Source: Pseudomonas sp. PSB18
Lineage (GTDB): Bacteria > Pseudomonadota > Gammaproteobacteria > Pseudomonadales > Pseudomonadaceae
Assembly (NCBI RefSeq): GCF_014596565.1
Contig: NZ_NOIN01000006.1
Location: forward strand, 248,001-312,000
DNA length: 64,000 bases
Reading direction: 5' to 3'
The position numbers were made by a program, and so were the translations under genes. Under the pieces are notes generated by a model. That model was not told the origin of the DNA. It ran no database searches and saw only the letters and a list, made by a program, of their open reading frames with translations. Below are positions 15,473-24,166 of the stretch, one piece after another; the stretch's first letter is position 1, and each line of letters begins with the position of its first letter.

Positions 15473-15670
15473 ATGAGCATCATCAGCATCGAAGCCACCA
15501 TCAATGCCAAATGGTCGGAGGGCCACAGCTCCTATAGCCCTGGCAGCCCCGAGGAACTGGCAATCATCGGTATAGAGCTTTTGGTGAAGGAACTGGGGAC
15601 GGAGGTTGCCCGGAACTTCATCCAGCAGGCATTCGAACGCTACCCGAGCGTCATCGACGCCGTGAAGTGA
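15473..15670 (+). CDS. Small hypothetical protein (65 aa)
   Basis: This is a small soluble protein starting MSIISIEATINAKWSEGH and ending PSVIDAVK. It is predicted mostly helical in its second half. The ribosome-binding site is weak. It sits just before a REP pair, between two unrelated genes. I do not recognise it; the codon usage looks like that of the neighbouring genes, which supports coding. Confidence 0.55.
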   Translation: MSIISIEATINAKWSEGHSSYSPGSPEELAIIGIELLVKELGTEVARNFIQQAFERYPSVIDAVK

Positions 15671-15686
15671 GGCAACACCTGGAACC

Positions 15687-15778
15687 GGTGGGAGCCGAGC
15701 TTGCTCGCGATGGCGGCGGACCAGCCAACATTTATTGTCGACTGAAGATCCTATCGCGAGCAGGCTCGCTCCCACAGG
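15687..15778. repeat. REP pair, arm type GAGCGAGCCTGCTCGCGAT
   Basis: Inverted arms (GTGGGAGCCGAGCTTGCTCG and TCGCGAGCAGGCTCGCTCCC) surround a unique centre. It lies between a small ORF and the convergent nucleoside hydrolase gene. Confidence 0.9.
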
Positions 15779-15796
15779 CCTTGTGCTTGGGGCGGA

Positions 15797-16825
15797 TTAC
15801 TTGAGACGTGCCAGACGCTCGGTCAACAGGTCAAAGAAGCCCTGGGCATCGCCGTTTTCCACCCAGAATGCATTCTTGGGCGCCTTCAGGCCGTCGTACC
15901 AGTCCACGATGGTCTGCCCGAAGGTCGGACCCTCGCGACTGTCCACCACGACGTTGACCGAGCGACCGGTGAACAACTGCGGCTTGAGCAGGTAGGCAAT
16001 CACCGTAGCGTCATGCACCGGCCCGCCCGACATACCGTAGTGCTCCATGTCGCCCTTGACGTACTCATTGAGGATATCGCCGACCAGCTTGCTGGCATTG
16101 TTGTTCACGGCCGCGATCTGCTTGAGGCGAGCTTCGCTGGTGAGGATCTTGTGGGTCACGTCCAGCGGCAGGTAGGTCAGCTTCACGCCGCTTTTGGCGA
16201 CTACCTCGGCTGCCTGCGGGTCGGCGAACAGATTGAATTCAGCCACCGGCGTGATGTTCCCGCCATTGAAGTGCGCACCGCCCATGACCACCACTTCCTT
16301 GATGCCCTGGACGATGTCCGGCTCCTGGATCAGCGCCAGGGCCAGGTTGGTCTGTGGGCCGAGCATGGCAATGGTGATGCTGTGGGGTTTGGCCGCCTTG
16401 AGGGTGTCGATCAGATAGTTGACGGCATTGCCCTTGGCCAGCCCCTTTTTCGGCTCATGAACGGTGACACCCGACAGGCCTTCCTTGCCATGGATGTTTT
16501 CCGCGTAGATCGGGGTGCGCATCATCGGCTTCGGCGCACCGGCGTACACCGGCACCTCTTCGCGCCCTGCCCATTCCCGGGCCAGGCGAGCATTGCGGGA
16601 GGTCTTGTCCAGGCGCACGTTGCCCGCAACGGTGGTCAGCGCACGGATCTGCAGTTCTTCGGGAGAGGCCAGGGCGAACAGCAAGGCGACCACGTCGTCG
16701 GCCCCGGGATCGGTGTCGATGATCAGATCGATTTTTTCCGCCGCCTGGGCGCTCGTAGCGGTGATCAGTGACAACAGCAGCAGACTCCGGAACAGTTGAT
16801 GCATTTTCTGAGCATAGCGGTGCAT
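15797..16825 (-). CDS. Exported nucleoside hydrolase (IunH family)
   Basis: This 342-residue enzyme hydrolyses ribonucleosides to base and ribose. IIDTDPGADDVVALL near residue 35 carries the calcium-binding aspartates of inosine-uridine hydrolases. A signal peptide (LFRSLLLLSLITATSAQAA) precedes it, so it should act in the periplasm. AAGGAG stands six bases before ATG 16825. The gene follows rbsD by 21 bases at the end of the ribose operon, so it probably releases ribose from scavenged nucleosides for the RbsBAC importer. That coupling is inferred from context. Confidence 0.92.
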   Translation of the reverse strand: MHRYAQKMHQLFRSLLLLSLITATSAQAAEKIDLIIDTDPGADDVVALLFALASPEELQIRALTTVAGNVRLDKTSRNARLAREWAGREEVPVYAGAPKPMMRTPIYAENIHGKEGLSGVTVHEPKKGLAKGNAVNYLIDTLKAAKPHSITIAMLGPQTNLALALIQEPDIVQGIKEVVVMGGAHFNGGNITPVAEFNLFADPQAAEVVAKSGVKLTYLPLDVTHKILTSEARLKQIAAVNNNASKLVGDILNEYVKGDMEHYGMSGGPVHDATVIAYLLKPQLFTGRSVNVVVDSREGPTFGQTIVDWYDGLKAPKNAFWVENGDAQGFFDLLTERLARLK

Positions 16826-16846
16826 GGTGCACTCCTTGTGCGGGGT

Positions 16847-17251
16847 TTAGAAGGTGACTCCAGCAATCAGCACAACGTTGCAGTACGGAGAGCATTCTCC
16901 AGTGCGAATAATCGCTCGAGCCTGGCGGCTGAGGACCTTGAATTGCTCATGACTGACCAACTCCCGTGCCCCCATTGCACCTTCGGCCTGCAACGATTCG
17001 AGCGTCGACAGGGCCGAGGGTTGTTTATCGAAAATTTCAGTGGCCAGCACATGGCTTTCCACCTGCATTTCGCTGAGCACCACTTTCAGGGTACTGACGA
17101 AATCGGGAATGCCGTGGGTCAGGGCCAGGTCGATCAACTCGACCCCGGGAGGGACCGGCAGCCCGGCATCACCAATGACCACCTTATCGCCATGACCGAG
17201 GGAGGCGATCAGTCGTGAGAGGGCCACATTCAACAAGGGTGTCTTTTTCAT
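16847..17251 (-). CDS. rbsD: D-ribose pyranase
   Basis: This 134-residue enzyme interconverts beta-pyranose and beta-furanose forms of D-ribose so that ribokinase can use it. MKKTPLLNVALSRLIASLGHGD contains the conserved catalytic histidine near residue 20, and the end NVVLIAGVTF is typical. Its start overlaps the rbsK stop by four bases (17248-17251), indicating coupled translation. Confidence 0.95.
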   Translation of the reverse strand: MKKTPLLNVALSRLIASLGHGDKVVIGDAGLPVPPGVELIDLALTHGIPDFVSTLKVVLSEMQVESHVLATEIFDKQPSALSTLESLQAEGAMGARELVSHEQFKVLSRQARAIIRTGECSPYCNVVLIAGVTF

Positions 17252-18162
17252 GATTGGAAAGCCTGTACTTCCAGCAAAGTGGGGATGGAGGGCTGGGCCC
17301 CGACGCGGGTGACCGACAGCGCCGCGGCGACCTGACCGAAGCGAATCGCGTCGACTTCGCTCTTTCCATTGGCCAGGGCCGCCGCGAAGCCACCGACAAA
17401 GGTATCCCCCGCCGCCGTGGTGTCCACAGCCTTGACCCGCGGCGCCGGGAAGTGTTCGAAACTCGAGCCGTTGGCGAACATCAACCCCTGGGCGCCCAGT
17501 GTCACGACCACCTTGCCGGCGCCGGCGGCAATCAACTGCGCCGCGGCCGCTTCGGCGGTTTCCAGGGAGTCCACCGCCAACCCGCTCAGCATGGCGGCTT
17601 CGCTCTCATTGGGAATCAGGTAGTCGACACACGCGTACCAGTCGGCCGGCAGCGCACGGGAAGCCGGTGCCGGGTTGAGGATGACGATCTTGCCCAGCTC
17701 GCGGCCGCGCTTGAGTGCATGGCCGACCGTGACGTCGGGCACTTCAAGCTGGCAGATGATGACATCGGCGTCCTGCAGCGCCTGGTCGAAACCGTCCAGG
17801 ACCTCAGGCGTGAGCGCACCATTGGCGCCGGCGACGATGACAATCGCATTCTGGCTGTTGTCGTCGACCACGATCAGCGCTACGCCGCTGGCTCCCTCCA
17901 CGACACTGACGGCCTGGCAATCGATGCCCTCGGCCAGCAGCGCACCCCGCAATGCCTGGCCGTAGGCATCGCTGCCCACGCACCCGACCATGGACACCTG
18001 CGCCCCCAGGCGCGCGGCAGCCACCGCCTGGTTGGCGCCCTTGCCCCCCGCAATGGTGGAGAACGACTCGCCGATCAGCGTTTCACCGCCCCGGGGCAGA
18101 CGCGGCGCGCGCGTCACCAGGTCCATGTTCAGGCTGCCAATTACCACTACTTTTGCAGACAT
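17248..18162 (-). CDS. rbsK: Ribokinase
   Basis: This 304-residue PfkB-family kinase phosphorylates ribose at O5 using ATP. The N-terminal GSLNMDLV and GGKGANQAVAAARLG (substrate-binding motif) and the C-terminal VDTTAAGDTFVGGF, which carries the catalytic aspartate, are all present. It lies between rbsR (23 bp upstream) and rbsD (4-bp overlap) and supplies ribose-5-phosphate to central metabolism. Confidence 0.96.
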   Translation of the reverse strand: MSAKVVVIGSLNMDLVTRAPRLPRGGETLIGESFSTIAGGKGANQAVAAARLGAQVSMVGCVGSDAYGQALRGALLAEGIDCQAVSVVEGASGVALIVVDDNSQNAIVIVAGANGALTPEVLDGFDQALQDADVIICQLEVPDVTVGHALKRGRELGKIVILNPAPASRALPADWYACVDYLIPNESEAAMLSGLAVDSLETAEAAAAQLIAAGAGKVVVTLGAQGLMFANGSSFEHFPAPRVKAVDTTAAGDTFVGGFAAALANGKSEVDAIRFGQVAAALSVTRVGAQPSIPTLLEVQAFQS

Positions 18163-18185
18163 ACGTCACTACTCATCCATTCGGT

Positions 18186-19205
18186 TCAGCGGTATTGGGC
18201 GAATGCGCCGGACAGCGGCGCGGTCGACTCCCGCAAGACAATGCTGGGCGTCACGATCCGTTGATCAGTGACAAGCCCGGGCGTGGCGATCCGCCGTAAC
18301 AACACTTCTGCCGCCATCTCGCCAAGTTGCAGGATCGATTGTCCCACCGTGGTCAGCGCAGGGTAGACATAGCGGCTCATCTGGATATCGTCGAAACCGA
18401 TGACCGACAGCTCGCTGGGCACCCGCACATTGCGCTCGGCGGCGGCTCGCAGTACACCGATGCCAATCATGTCGTTGGCCGCAAAAATCGCGCTGGGGGG
18501 CTGGCGTTCAAGCAACTCGGCTGCGGCGCGGTAACCGCCCGTGCTGGTGAAATCGCTTTCGAACATGCGCTCGACGGGCAACTCGATCCCCGCCTCCTTC
18601 AGCGCACGGCAGTAACCGGCCAGGCGCATCTGCGCCACGCTGGTGTCCGCCGGCCCACCGATAAAGGCGATATCGTGGTGCCCCAACTCCAGCAGGTGCC
18701 GGGTCGCCAGGTACGCGCCGTATTCGTGATCGATGCGCACCAGGTCCGCATCGACGCCATCCAGCCCACGGTCGACGATAACCATGGGCGTGCGCACCCC
18801 GGCCAGTCCCTGGGCCAGGCCGACGTCGCCACCGGCGGAAGCGACGATCAGGCCATCAATGCGTTTTTCCAGCAGCACCCGCAGGTAACTGCGCTGCTTG
18901 TCCGGGTTGTCGTCGGAGTTGCACAGGATCACGCAATAACCGTTGCGCTCGCAGTAATCCTCGATCCCCCGGGCCAGTTCGGCAAAGTAAGGGTTGAGGC
19001 TGTTGGGCACCAGCAGGCCGATGGTCGCCGTGGTCTTGGCCTTGAGGGAACGGGCCACCGCACTGGGTACATAATCGAGGCGCTTGATCGCTGCCTCGAC
19101 CTTGAGCCGCACCTCTTCGCTGACCGGCCGGGTCTTGTTTACGACATGGGACACCGTCGTATAGGAAATCCCCGCGAGCGCCGCTACATCCTTGATCGTC
19201 GCCAT
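18186..19205 (-). CDS. rbsR: LacI-family ribose operon repressor
   Basis: This 339-residue regulator starts with a LacI helix-turn-helix (MATIKDVAALAGISYTTVSHV) and hinge helix, followed by a periplasmic-binding-protein-like sensor domain (IGLLVPNSLNPYFAELARGIE) and the C-terminal effector part (IGFDDIQMSRYVYPALTTV). It should bind the palindrome in front of rbsB and be released by ribose. Its gene lies inside the operon, between rbsC and rbsK, so it is autoregulated. Confidence 0.94.
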   Translation of the reverse strand: MATIKDVAALAGISYTTVSHVVNKTRPVSEEVRLKVEAAIKRLDYVPSAVARSLKAKTTATIGLLVPNSLNPYFAELARGIEDYCERNGYCVILCNSDDNPDKQRSYLRVLLEKRIDGLIVASAGGDVGLAQGLAGVRTPMVIVDRGLDGVDADLVRIDHEYGAYLATRHLLELGHHDIAFIGGPADTSVAQMRLAGYCRALKEAGIELPVERMFESDFTSTGGYRAAAELLERQPPSAIFAANDMIGIGVLRAAAERNVRVPSELSVIGFDDIQMSRYVYPALTTVGQSILQLGEMAAEVLLRRIATPGLVTDQRIVTPSIVLRESTAPLSGAFAQYR

Positions 19206-19208
19206 GGC

Positions 19209-20186
19209 TCAGGACCGCCGGCTGGCGCGCTGGCTGCGGTAGGTGTCCAGCACCACCGCGACCACGATCACTGCACCGGTAATGATGCGCTTGGTCGGCT
19301 CGGTCGCGCCGATCTGCGCCAGGCCCGCCGCCAGCACGGAGATGATCAACACGCCAAAGAAGGTACTGATGACCGAACCGCGCCCGCCCATCAGGCTGGT
19401 ACCACCGATCACCACGGCGGCAATGACCTGCAGCTCGAGCCCGGAACCCGCATTCGGGTCCGCCGCTTCCAGACGGGAAATCTGGAACAGCGCCGCCACA
19501 CCGGCCAGCAAGCCCATCAGGCTGAATACCAGGATCTTGTAGGGTTTCGGATTGATACCTGCCAGACGCACCGCTTCTTCGTTGGTGCCGATGCCGATCA
19601 GGTAGCGACCGAACACCGTACGGGTCAGAACGGCCTGGGCAATGAAGATCACCAGCAGGGCAATGATGAAGGACGGTGAAATACCGAATGCAATCGGATT
19701 GGACAACCAGGCGAAGGAGTCGCCGATATAAGCCGTCCGGGACCCGGTCATCTGGTAAGCGAGGCCGCGGGCCATCTCCAGCACGCCCAGGGAGACGATG
19801 AACGATGGAATCCGCCATGCCACGGTAATCGAACCGGTAACGGTCCCCGCCAGCGCCGCCACGGCCATGCCCAGCAAGGCCGATGGCCAGACGCTCCAGC
19901 CCCAGCCGAGCACCGCGACGCTGACTGTCGAGGCCGCCAGCGCCAGCACCGAGCCCACCGACAGGTCGATGCCGCCGATGATCAGGATGAACGTCATGCC
20001 GACCGCCAGCACCATGAGGTCAGGGATCTGGTTCGCCAGGGTGCTGAACGTGTCATAGGAGAGGAAGTGGCTGCTCAGGACCGAGAACAGCGCGACCATG
20101 GCCAGCAGCGCGCCGGCCAGGCCCAGGTAGGTGCCGAGGCCGTAGAAGTTGCCACTCGGCTTGCTGACGGCAGATGCGGTTTTCAT
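19209..20186 (-). CDS. rbsC: Ribose ABC transporter permease
   Basis: This 325-residue inner-membrane permease of the BPD_transp_2 (RbsC/AraH) family has eight or more hydrophobic segments. GGIDLSVGSVLALAA near residue 75 and GTSLMGGRGSVISTFFGVLII near residue 265 are the family hallmarks. It forms the channel energised by RbsA. Its start overlaps the rbsA stop by four bases. Confidence 0.95.
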   Translation of the reverse strand: MKTASAVSKPSGNFYGLGTYLGLAGALLAMVALFSVLSSHFLSYDTFSTLANQIPDLMVLAVGMTFILIIGGIDLSVGSVLALAASTVSVAVLGWGWSVWPSALLGMAVAALAGTVTGSITVAWRIPSFIVSLGVLEMARGLAYQMTGSRTAYIGDSFAWLSNPIAFGISPSFIIALLVIFIAQAVLTRTVFGRYLIGIGTNEEAVRLAGINPKPYKILVFSLMGLLAGVAALFQISRLEAADPNAGSGLELQVIAAVVIGGTSLMGGRGSVISTFFGVLIISVLAAGLAQIGATEPTKRIITGAVIVVAVVLDTYRSQRASRRS

Positions 20187-21736
20187 GAAAATTCCCTAGG
20201 CGCCGCTTCGTTGAGCAACGCGTCACGTTTCTGGTAGCCGGCGAATGCGGCGGCAAGCAAGTCATCCTGGGTCCAGCTGTCGCGCTCGAAGGTGTCGATC
20301 AGGCGTCCGGCGGACAGCACGCCGATCCGGTCACAGATCAGCATCAGCTCCCGCAGGTCGCTGGACACCACGACCAGCGCCTTGCCTTGCCGAGTCAATT
20401 CGCCGAGCAGCGCATAGATGTCGAATTTCGCGCCGACATCGATACCGCGGGTCGGCTCGTCGAACAACAGCACCGAGCAATCGCGTTCGAGCCAACGGCC
20501 GATCACCACCTTTTGCTGATTACCACCCGACAGCTCGGACACCAGTTGGGTCGGGCTGGAACTGCGGATGCGCATGGCATCGATCTGTCGCCGGGCCAGG
20601 GACAGTTCGTCATTGCCGTTGACGATACCGGCACTGGATATCTCCGGCATGTTACCCAAGGCGATGTTGGCGGCAATGGATTGGGTCAACAACAGGCCCT
20701 CGCCCTTGCGGTCCTCGGTGATCAAGGCAATGCCATGGGCCACCGCATCGGCCGGCGAACGGATATTGGCGACGGTGGCCGGCGAACCCAACGCCACGGT
20801 GCCGCTGTCGGCCGCATCGGCGCCGAAGATCAGCCGCAGCAGTTCGGTGCGACCTGCCCCGATCAGACCGGAGATGCCGAATATCTCGCCACTGCGGACT
20901 TCGAAGGACACATCGCGGACCTTGTCGGAACGGCTCAGACCCTTGACGGTCAGTGCCGGCGCGCCGATCTGCCGTGGGCCCAGGTCGATGTGCTCGCCCA
21001 GCTCCCGACCGACCATCAGCGTCACCAACTGCTCGCTGTTGTAATTGGCCATCGGCTCGACGCAGACCAGGTTGCCGTCGCGCAACACCGCAATGCGCTG
21101 GGCGACCCGTGCCAGTTCTTCGAGGCGATGGGAAATGTAGATGATCGAAACGCCCCGAGCCTGCAGGCGAGTGATCTGTTCGAACAGCATCTCGACCTCG
21201 CGCGCCGTCAACATGGCGGTCGGTTCGTCGAGAATCAGCACATGGCAATCGCCAATCAGGTTGCGGGCGATCTCGACCATCTGCTGGTGACCGATGCCCA
21301 GCTCGCCGACCAGGGTGTCAGGATCGATTGCATCGAGCCCCACCTGGGCCATGGCCTCCATGGCGGCTTTGCGCAATTGCTTGCGACTGATCCAGCCGCC
21401 GCGGCTGGGCAGGTTGTCCAGGAACAGGTTTTCGGCCACGGACAGGGTCGGCAGCAGGTTGAGTTCCTGCATCACCATCCGCACGCCCAGTTCTTCAGCC
21501 TGGGTACGACTGCCAGGGCGATAGTCCTGCCCCTGGAATTGCATCTGCCCGGTCGTCGGTGTCACCAGCCCACCGATGATCTTGGACAGGGTACTTTTAC
21601 CGGCGCCATTTTCACCGGTCAGTGCCAGCACTTCACCGCGCATCAACGTCAGGTCGATGTCGGACAGTACCGGCTGGGCATAGGTTTTACCGATGCCACT
21701 GACAGTCAGGACAGCGTTCGGGTCGAAAACGGACAT
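20183..21736 (-). CDS. rbsA: Ribose ABC transporter ATP-binding protein (two ATPase domains)
   Basis: This 517-residue protein has two fused ABC domains, as usual for sugar importers. The first has Walker A GENGAGKSTLSK and Walker B HVLILDEPTA. The second has the degenerate A site GLIGAGRTEL, the signature LSGGNQQKVVIGRWL, and DVLLFDEPTRGIDVG-type Walker B (here SVLLFDEPTRGIDV). It powers ribose import through RbsC. It lies 56 bp after rbsB. Confidence 0.96.
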   Translation of the reverse strand: MSVFDPNAVLTVSGIGKTYAQPVLSDIDLTLMRGEVLALTGENGAGKSTLSKIIGGLVTPTTGQMQFQGQDYRPGSRTQAEELGVRMVMQELNLLPTLSVAENLFLDNLPSRGGWISRKQLRKAAMEAMAQVGLDAIDPDTLVGELGIGHQQMVEIARNLIGDCHVLILDEPTAMLTAREVEMLFEQITRLQARGVSIIYISHRLEELARVAQRIAVLRDGNLVCVEPMANYNSEQLVTLMVGRELGEHIDLGPRQIGAPALTVKGLSRSDKVRDVSFEVRSGEIFGISGLIGAGRTELLRLIFGADAADSGTVALGSPATVANIRSPADAVAHGIALITEDRKGEGLLLTQSIAANIALGNMPEISSAGIVNGNDELSLARRQIDAMRIRSSSPTQLVSELSGGNQQKVVIGRWLERDCSVLLFDEPTRGIDVGAKFDIYALLGELTRQGKALVVVSSDLRELMLICDRIGVLSAGRLIDTFERDSWTQDDLLAAAFAGYQKRDALLNEAAPREFS

Positions 21737-21792
21737 AAAGACTCTCCATGCGCTCGCCCGGATGGGCGAGCACCACTACATCGTCAGGACGA

Positions 21793-22749
21793 TTACTTCG
21801 TAACCAGCTCGACCGGCGTTTCGATCACGCCATTGGCACCGCTGTCGACTTTCTCGCCCTTGAGGATCTTCAGGGCCGTCTCGATACCGAATACCGCCTG
21901 CTTGGCGGCAAACTGGTCGGCGGTCGCCAGGACACGACCGTCCTTGAGCATCGGTTTGATGGCATTGATGTTGTCGTAGCCGACCACTTGCACCTTGCCG
22001 GCCTTGCCCGCAGCGCGCACCGCGGATACCGCGCCGACCGCCATGCTGTCGTTACCGGCCAGCAACGCCTTGATGTTCGGGTATTCGCTGAGCATCGACG
22101 CGGCCACCTGGTTGCCCTTGTTGATCTCCCAGTCGCCCGATTGCAGGGAAACGACCTTGACCTGCGCCGCTTCCATTGCATCCTTGAAGCCTGCGGTTCG
22201 CGCCTGGGCATTGGTGGTGGTGGACACGCCCTCGATGATGCCGACCTCGTCACCGGCCTTGAGCTGCTTGGCGAGGTATTCACCGACCAGGCGCGCGCCC
22301 TTGCGGTTGTCGGGGCCTACGAACGGCACGTTGATGTTCTTGCTCTTGACCACGGCGGGATCGAGCTGGTTGTCAATGTTGATGACTGTGATACCGGCGT
22401 CGACGGCTTTCTTGATCACCGGCACCATGGCCTTGGAGTCGGCGGGCGCGATGATGAGGGCGTCGACCTTGGAGACGATCATCTGCTCGACGATGCGGAT
22501 CTGGTTGGCGGTGTCGGTTTCATCCTTGATCCCGTTGGAGATCAGGTCGAAATCGGCGGAGTGTTCCTTCTGATAGGCCTTGGCGCCGTCTTCCATGGTC
22601 AGGAAGAATTCGTTGGCCAGGGATTTCATGACCAGGGCGACCTTGGGTTTTTCAGCGGTCTGGGCGAATGCCGAGGAGAATGGCAATGCAGTGGAGGCGG
22701 CCGCGAGCATGGCGACAGCGAGAAGGCGTCCAGCGAATGGCAACTTCAT
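21793..22749 (-). CDS. rbsB: Ribose ABC transporter periplasmic binding protein
   Basis: This 318-residue protein carries a signal peptide (cleavage near SSAFAQT) and the peripla_BP_4 fold: VALVMKSLANEFFLTMEDGAK, DALIIAPADSKAMVPVIKKA and GYDNINAIKPMLKDG. It captures ribose or a related sugar for RbsAC. It is the first gene of the operon; a LacI-type palindrome stands 54 bp upstream of its start. Confidence 0.95.
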   Translation of the reverse strand: MKLPFAGRLLAVAMLAAASTALPFSSAFAQTAEKPKVALVMKSLANEFFLTMEDGAKAYQKEHSADFDLISNGIKDETDTANQIRIVEQMIVSKVDALIIAPADSKAMVPVIKKAVDAGITVINIDNQLDPAVVKSKNINVPFVGPDNRKGARLVGEYLAKQLKAGDEVGIIEGVSTTTNAQARTAGFKDAMEAAQVKVVSLQSGDWEINKGNQVAASMLSEYPNIKALLAGNDSMAVGAVSAVRAAGKAGKVQVVGYDNINAIKPMLKDGRVLATADQFAAKQAVFGIETALKILKGEKVDSGANGVIETPVELVTK

Positions 22750-22802
22750 GGGTTCACTCCGATCTTATGATTATTGTGAGCAAATCAGTGCACGGAACGC
22801 CG

Positions 22803-22816
22803 CGCAAACGTTTGCG
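22803..22816. promoter_or_regulatory. LacI-type operator in front of rbsB
   Basis: CGCAAACGTTTGCG is a perfect 14-bp palindrome with the central CG of LacI/PurR/RbsR-type operators. Its place 54 bp before the rbsB start and the rbsR gene in the operon make it the likely RbsR site. Confidence 0.85.
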
Positions 22817-23051
22817 TGAAGTGAACTATGGTAAGGCTTTGGGGATTTGTCAACGTTGCGGTTGCGTTCGCAGAGTCTTGGATCACGCCACCGCTTCGAA
22901 CCCATCGCGCCGGACAGCGTACCTGAAGTTACCGCTGTCGGCTTTTCGGTCTCAGCGATAAATAATCATTTTTTCCCACACCAAAACGTCAAAAGCGCTG
23001 TCAGACGATTTTCTTGAATTTTAAGCAGTTGCGTAAATGCCTACGGTTAAA
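22817..23051. other. Rest of rbsB / DUF1654 intergenic region
   Basis: This stretch should hold the rbs promoter on the minus strand and the promoter of the SOS-type operon on the plus strand. A candidate -35 TTGCGT (23029-23034) with 17-bp spacing to TACTGT (23052-23057) would place the LexA box over the -10 region. I see no further gene. Confidence 0.4.
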
Positions 23052-23071
23052 TACTGTATGCACGTACAGCT
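23052..23071 (+). promoter_or_regulatory. LexA (SOS) box
   Basis: TACTGTATGCACGTACAG follows the proteobacterial LexA consensus CTGT-N8-ACAG exactly and has the extra TA in front. It stands 17-36 bases before the chosen GTG start of the DUF1654 gene, where bound LexA would block transcription. Confidence 0.8.
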
Positions 23072-23087
23072 TAATGAGGATAATCCT

Positions 23088-23336
23088 GTGGCCACGCCCT
23101 CCGCTGCAACTACCCCCTTAGACTCCTATACAAAACTTGGCCTGCGGGTCTCGAAAATCATCAACGCCCCCACCGCACAAAAAGCCAAGGCAGCCCTGAT
23201 CTTTCGCCTTCCCGACGAGCCCATGGAGGAATGGGAGCGCCTGCTGGAAGAAATCGACGAGAACGACAACGTGACCCTCGCCTATCGCGACGATGGTGGT
23301 GTGCAGGTTTTCTGGGTTGTGCCGAAGGAAGATTGA
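23088..23336 (+). CDS. DUF1654-family protein, SOS-box controlled
   Basis: This 82-residue protein (MATPSAATTPLDSYTKLGLRV...) fits DUF1654, a small Pseudomonas family with the pattern INxPxAQKxKxA...WERLLEEI...LAYRDDGGVQVFW. Function is unknown; it has no signal or membrane segment. The frame opens at 23037, but GTG 23088 is chosen. GAGGA lies about nine bases before it, and a LexA box overlaps the earlier in-frame ATG. An endonuclease I gene follows after five bases, so both are probably induced by DNA damage. Confidence 0.75.
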   Translation: MATPSAATTPLDSYTKLGLRVSKIINAPTAQKAKAALIFRLPDEPMEEWERLLEEIDENDNVTLAYRDDGGVQVFWVVPKED

Positions 23337-23341
23337 GTCCG

Positions 23342-24031
23342 ATGAATGTCCGCTGTGTTGCTTTACTGCTTGTGCTCATCGCCACAGGCGCCCAGGCCGG
23401 GGCCCCTCGTACCTTCAACGAAGCCAAGAAAGTCGCCTGGAAACTCTACGCCCCGCAATCCACCGAGTTCTATTGCGGCTGCAAGTACACCGGCAATCGC
23501 GTCAACCTGGCGGCCTGCGGTTATGTGCCGCGCAAGAACGCCAGTCGTGCCGCCCGTATCGAGTGGGAACATATCGTTCCGGCGTGGCAGATCGGTCATC
23601 AGCGTCAGTGCTGGCAACAAGGCGGGCGCAAGAACTGCACCCGCTACGACCCGGTCTATCAACGGGCCGAAGCCGATCTTCACAACCTGGTGCCCAGCAT
23701 CGGGGAAGTGAATGGTGATCGGAACAACTTCAGCTTCGGCTGGCTGCCGGTGCAGAAGGGCCAGTACGGCTCATGCCTGACCCAGGTGGATTTCAAGGCG
23801 AAGAAAGTCATGCCCCGCCCGTCCATCCGGGGGATGATCGCCCGAACGTATTTCTACATGAGCAAGCAATATGGCCTGCAGCTGTCGAAACAGGACCGGC
23901 GCCTCTACGAAGCCTGGGACAAGACTTACCCGGTGGAAGGCTGGGAGCGCCAGCGCAACCAGAGCGTGGCCTGCGTCATGGGACGTGGTAACGAGTTCGT
24001 GGGCCCGGTGGACCTGAAAGCCTGCGGCTGA
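23342..24031 (+). CDS. endA: Endonuclease I family periplasmic nuclease (EndA-like)
   Basis: This 229-residue protein is a non-specific DNA endonuclease of the EndA/Vvn family with a signal peptide (MNVRCVALLLVLIATGAQAG). The core contains IEWEHIVPAW (catalytic His of the beta-beta-alpha-metal fold), ADLHNLVPSIGEVNGDRNN and several cysteines for disulfides (YCGCKYTG). It would cut DNA in the periplasm or outside the cell. The ATG lies five bases after the DUF1654 stop. Through that operon it would fall under the LexA box, unusual for a secreted nuclease. Confidence 0.93.
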   Translation: MNVRCVALLLVLIATGAQAGAPRTFNEAKKVAWKLYAPQSTEFYCGCKYTGNRVNLAACGYVPRKNASRAARIEWEHIVPAWQIGHQRQCWQQGGRKNCTRYDPVYQRAEADLHNLVPSIGEVNGDRNNFSFGWLPVQKGQYGSCLTQVDFKAKKVMPRPSIRGMIARTYFYMSKQYGLQLSKQDRRLYEAWDKTYPVEGWERQRNQSVACVMGRGNEFVGPVDLKACG

Positions 24032-24060
24032 CCTTGCATTCGTGAACAGCACAAAGCAAC

Positions 24061-24150
24061 TGTGGGAGCGAACCTGCTCGCGATAGCGGTATGTCAGCTA
24101 TTTCAGCAGCGACTGATTCACCGCTATCGCGAGCAGGCTCGCTCCCACAG
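24061..24150. repeat. REP pair, arm type GAGCGAGCCTGCTCGCGAT
   Basis: Inverted arms TGTGGGAGCGAACCTGCTCG and TCGCGAGCAGGCTCGCTCCC lie between convergent endA and the SPOR gene. Confidence 0.92.
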
Positions 24151-24166
24151 GGTTTGTGCTACCCGA

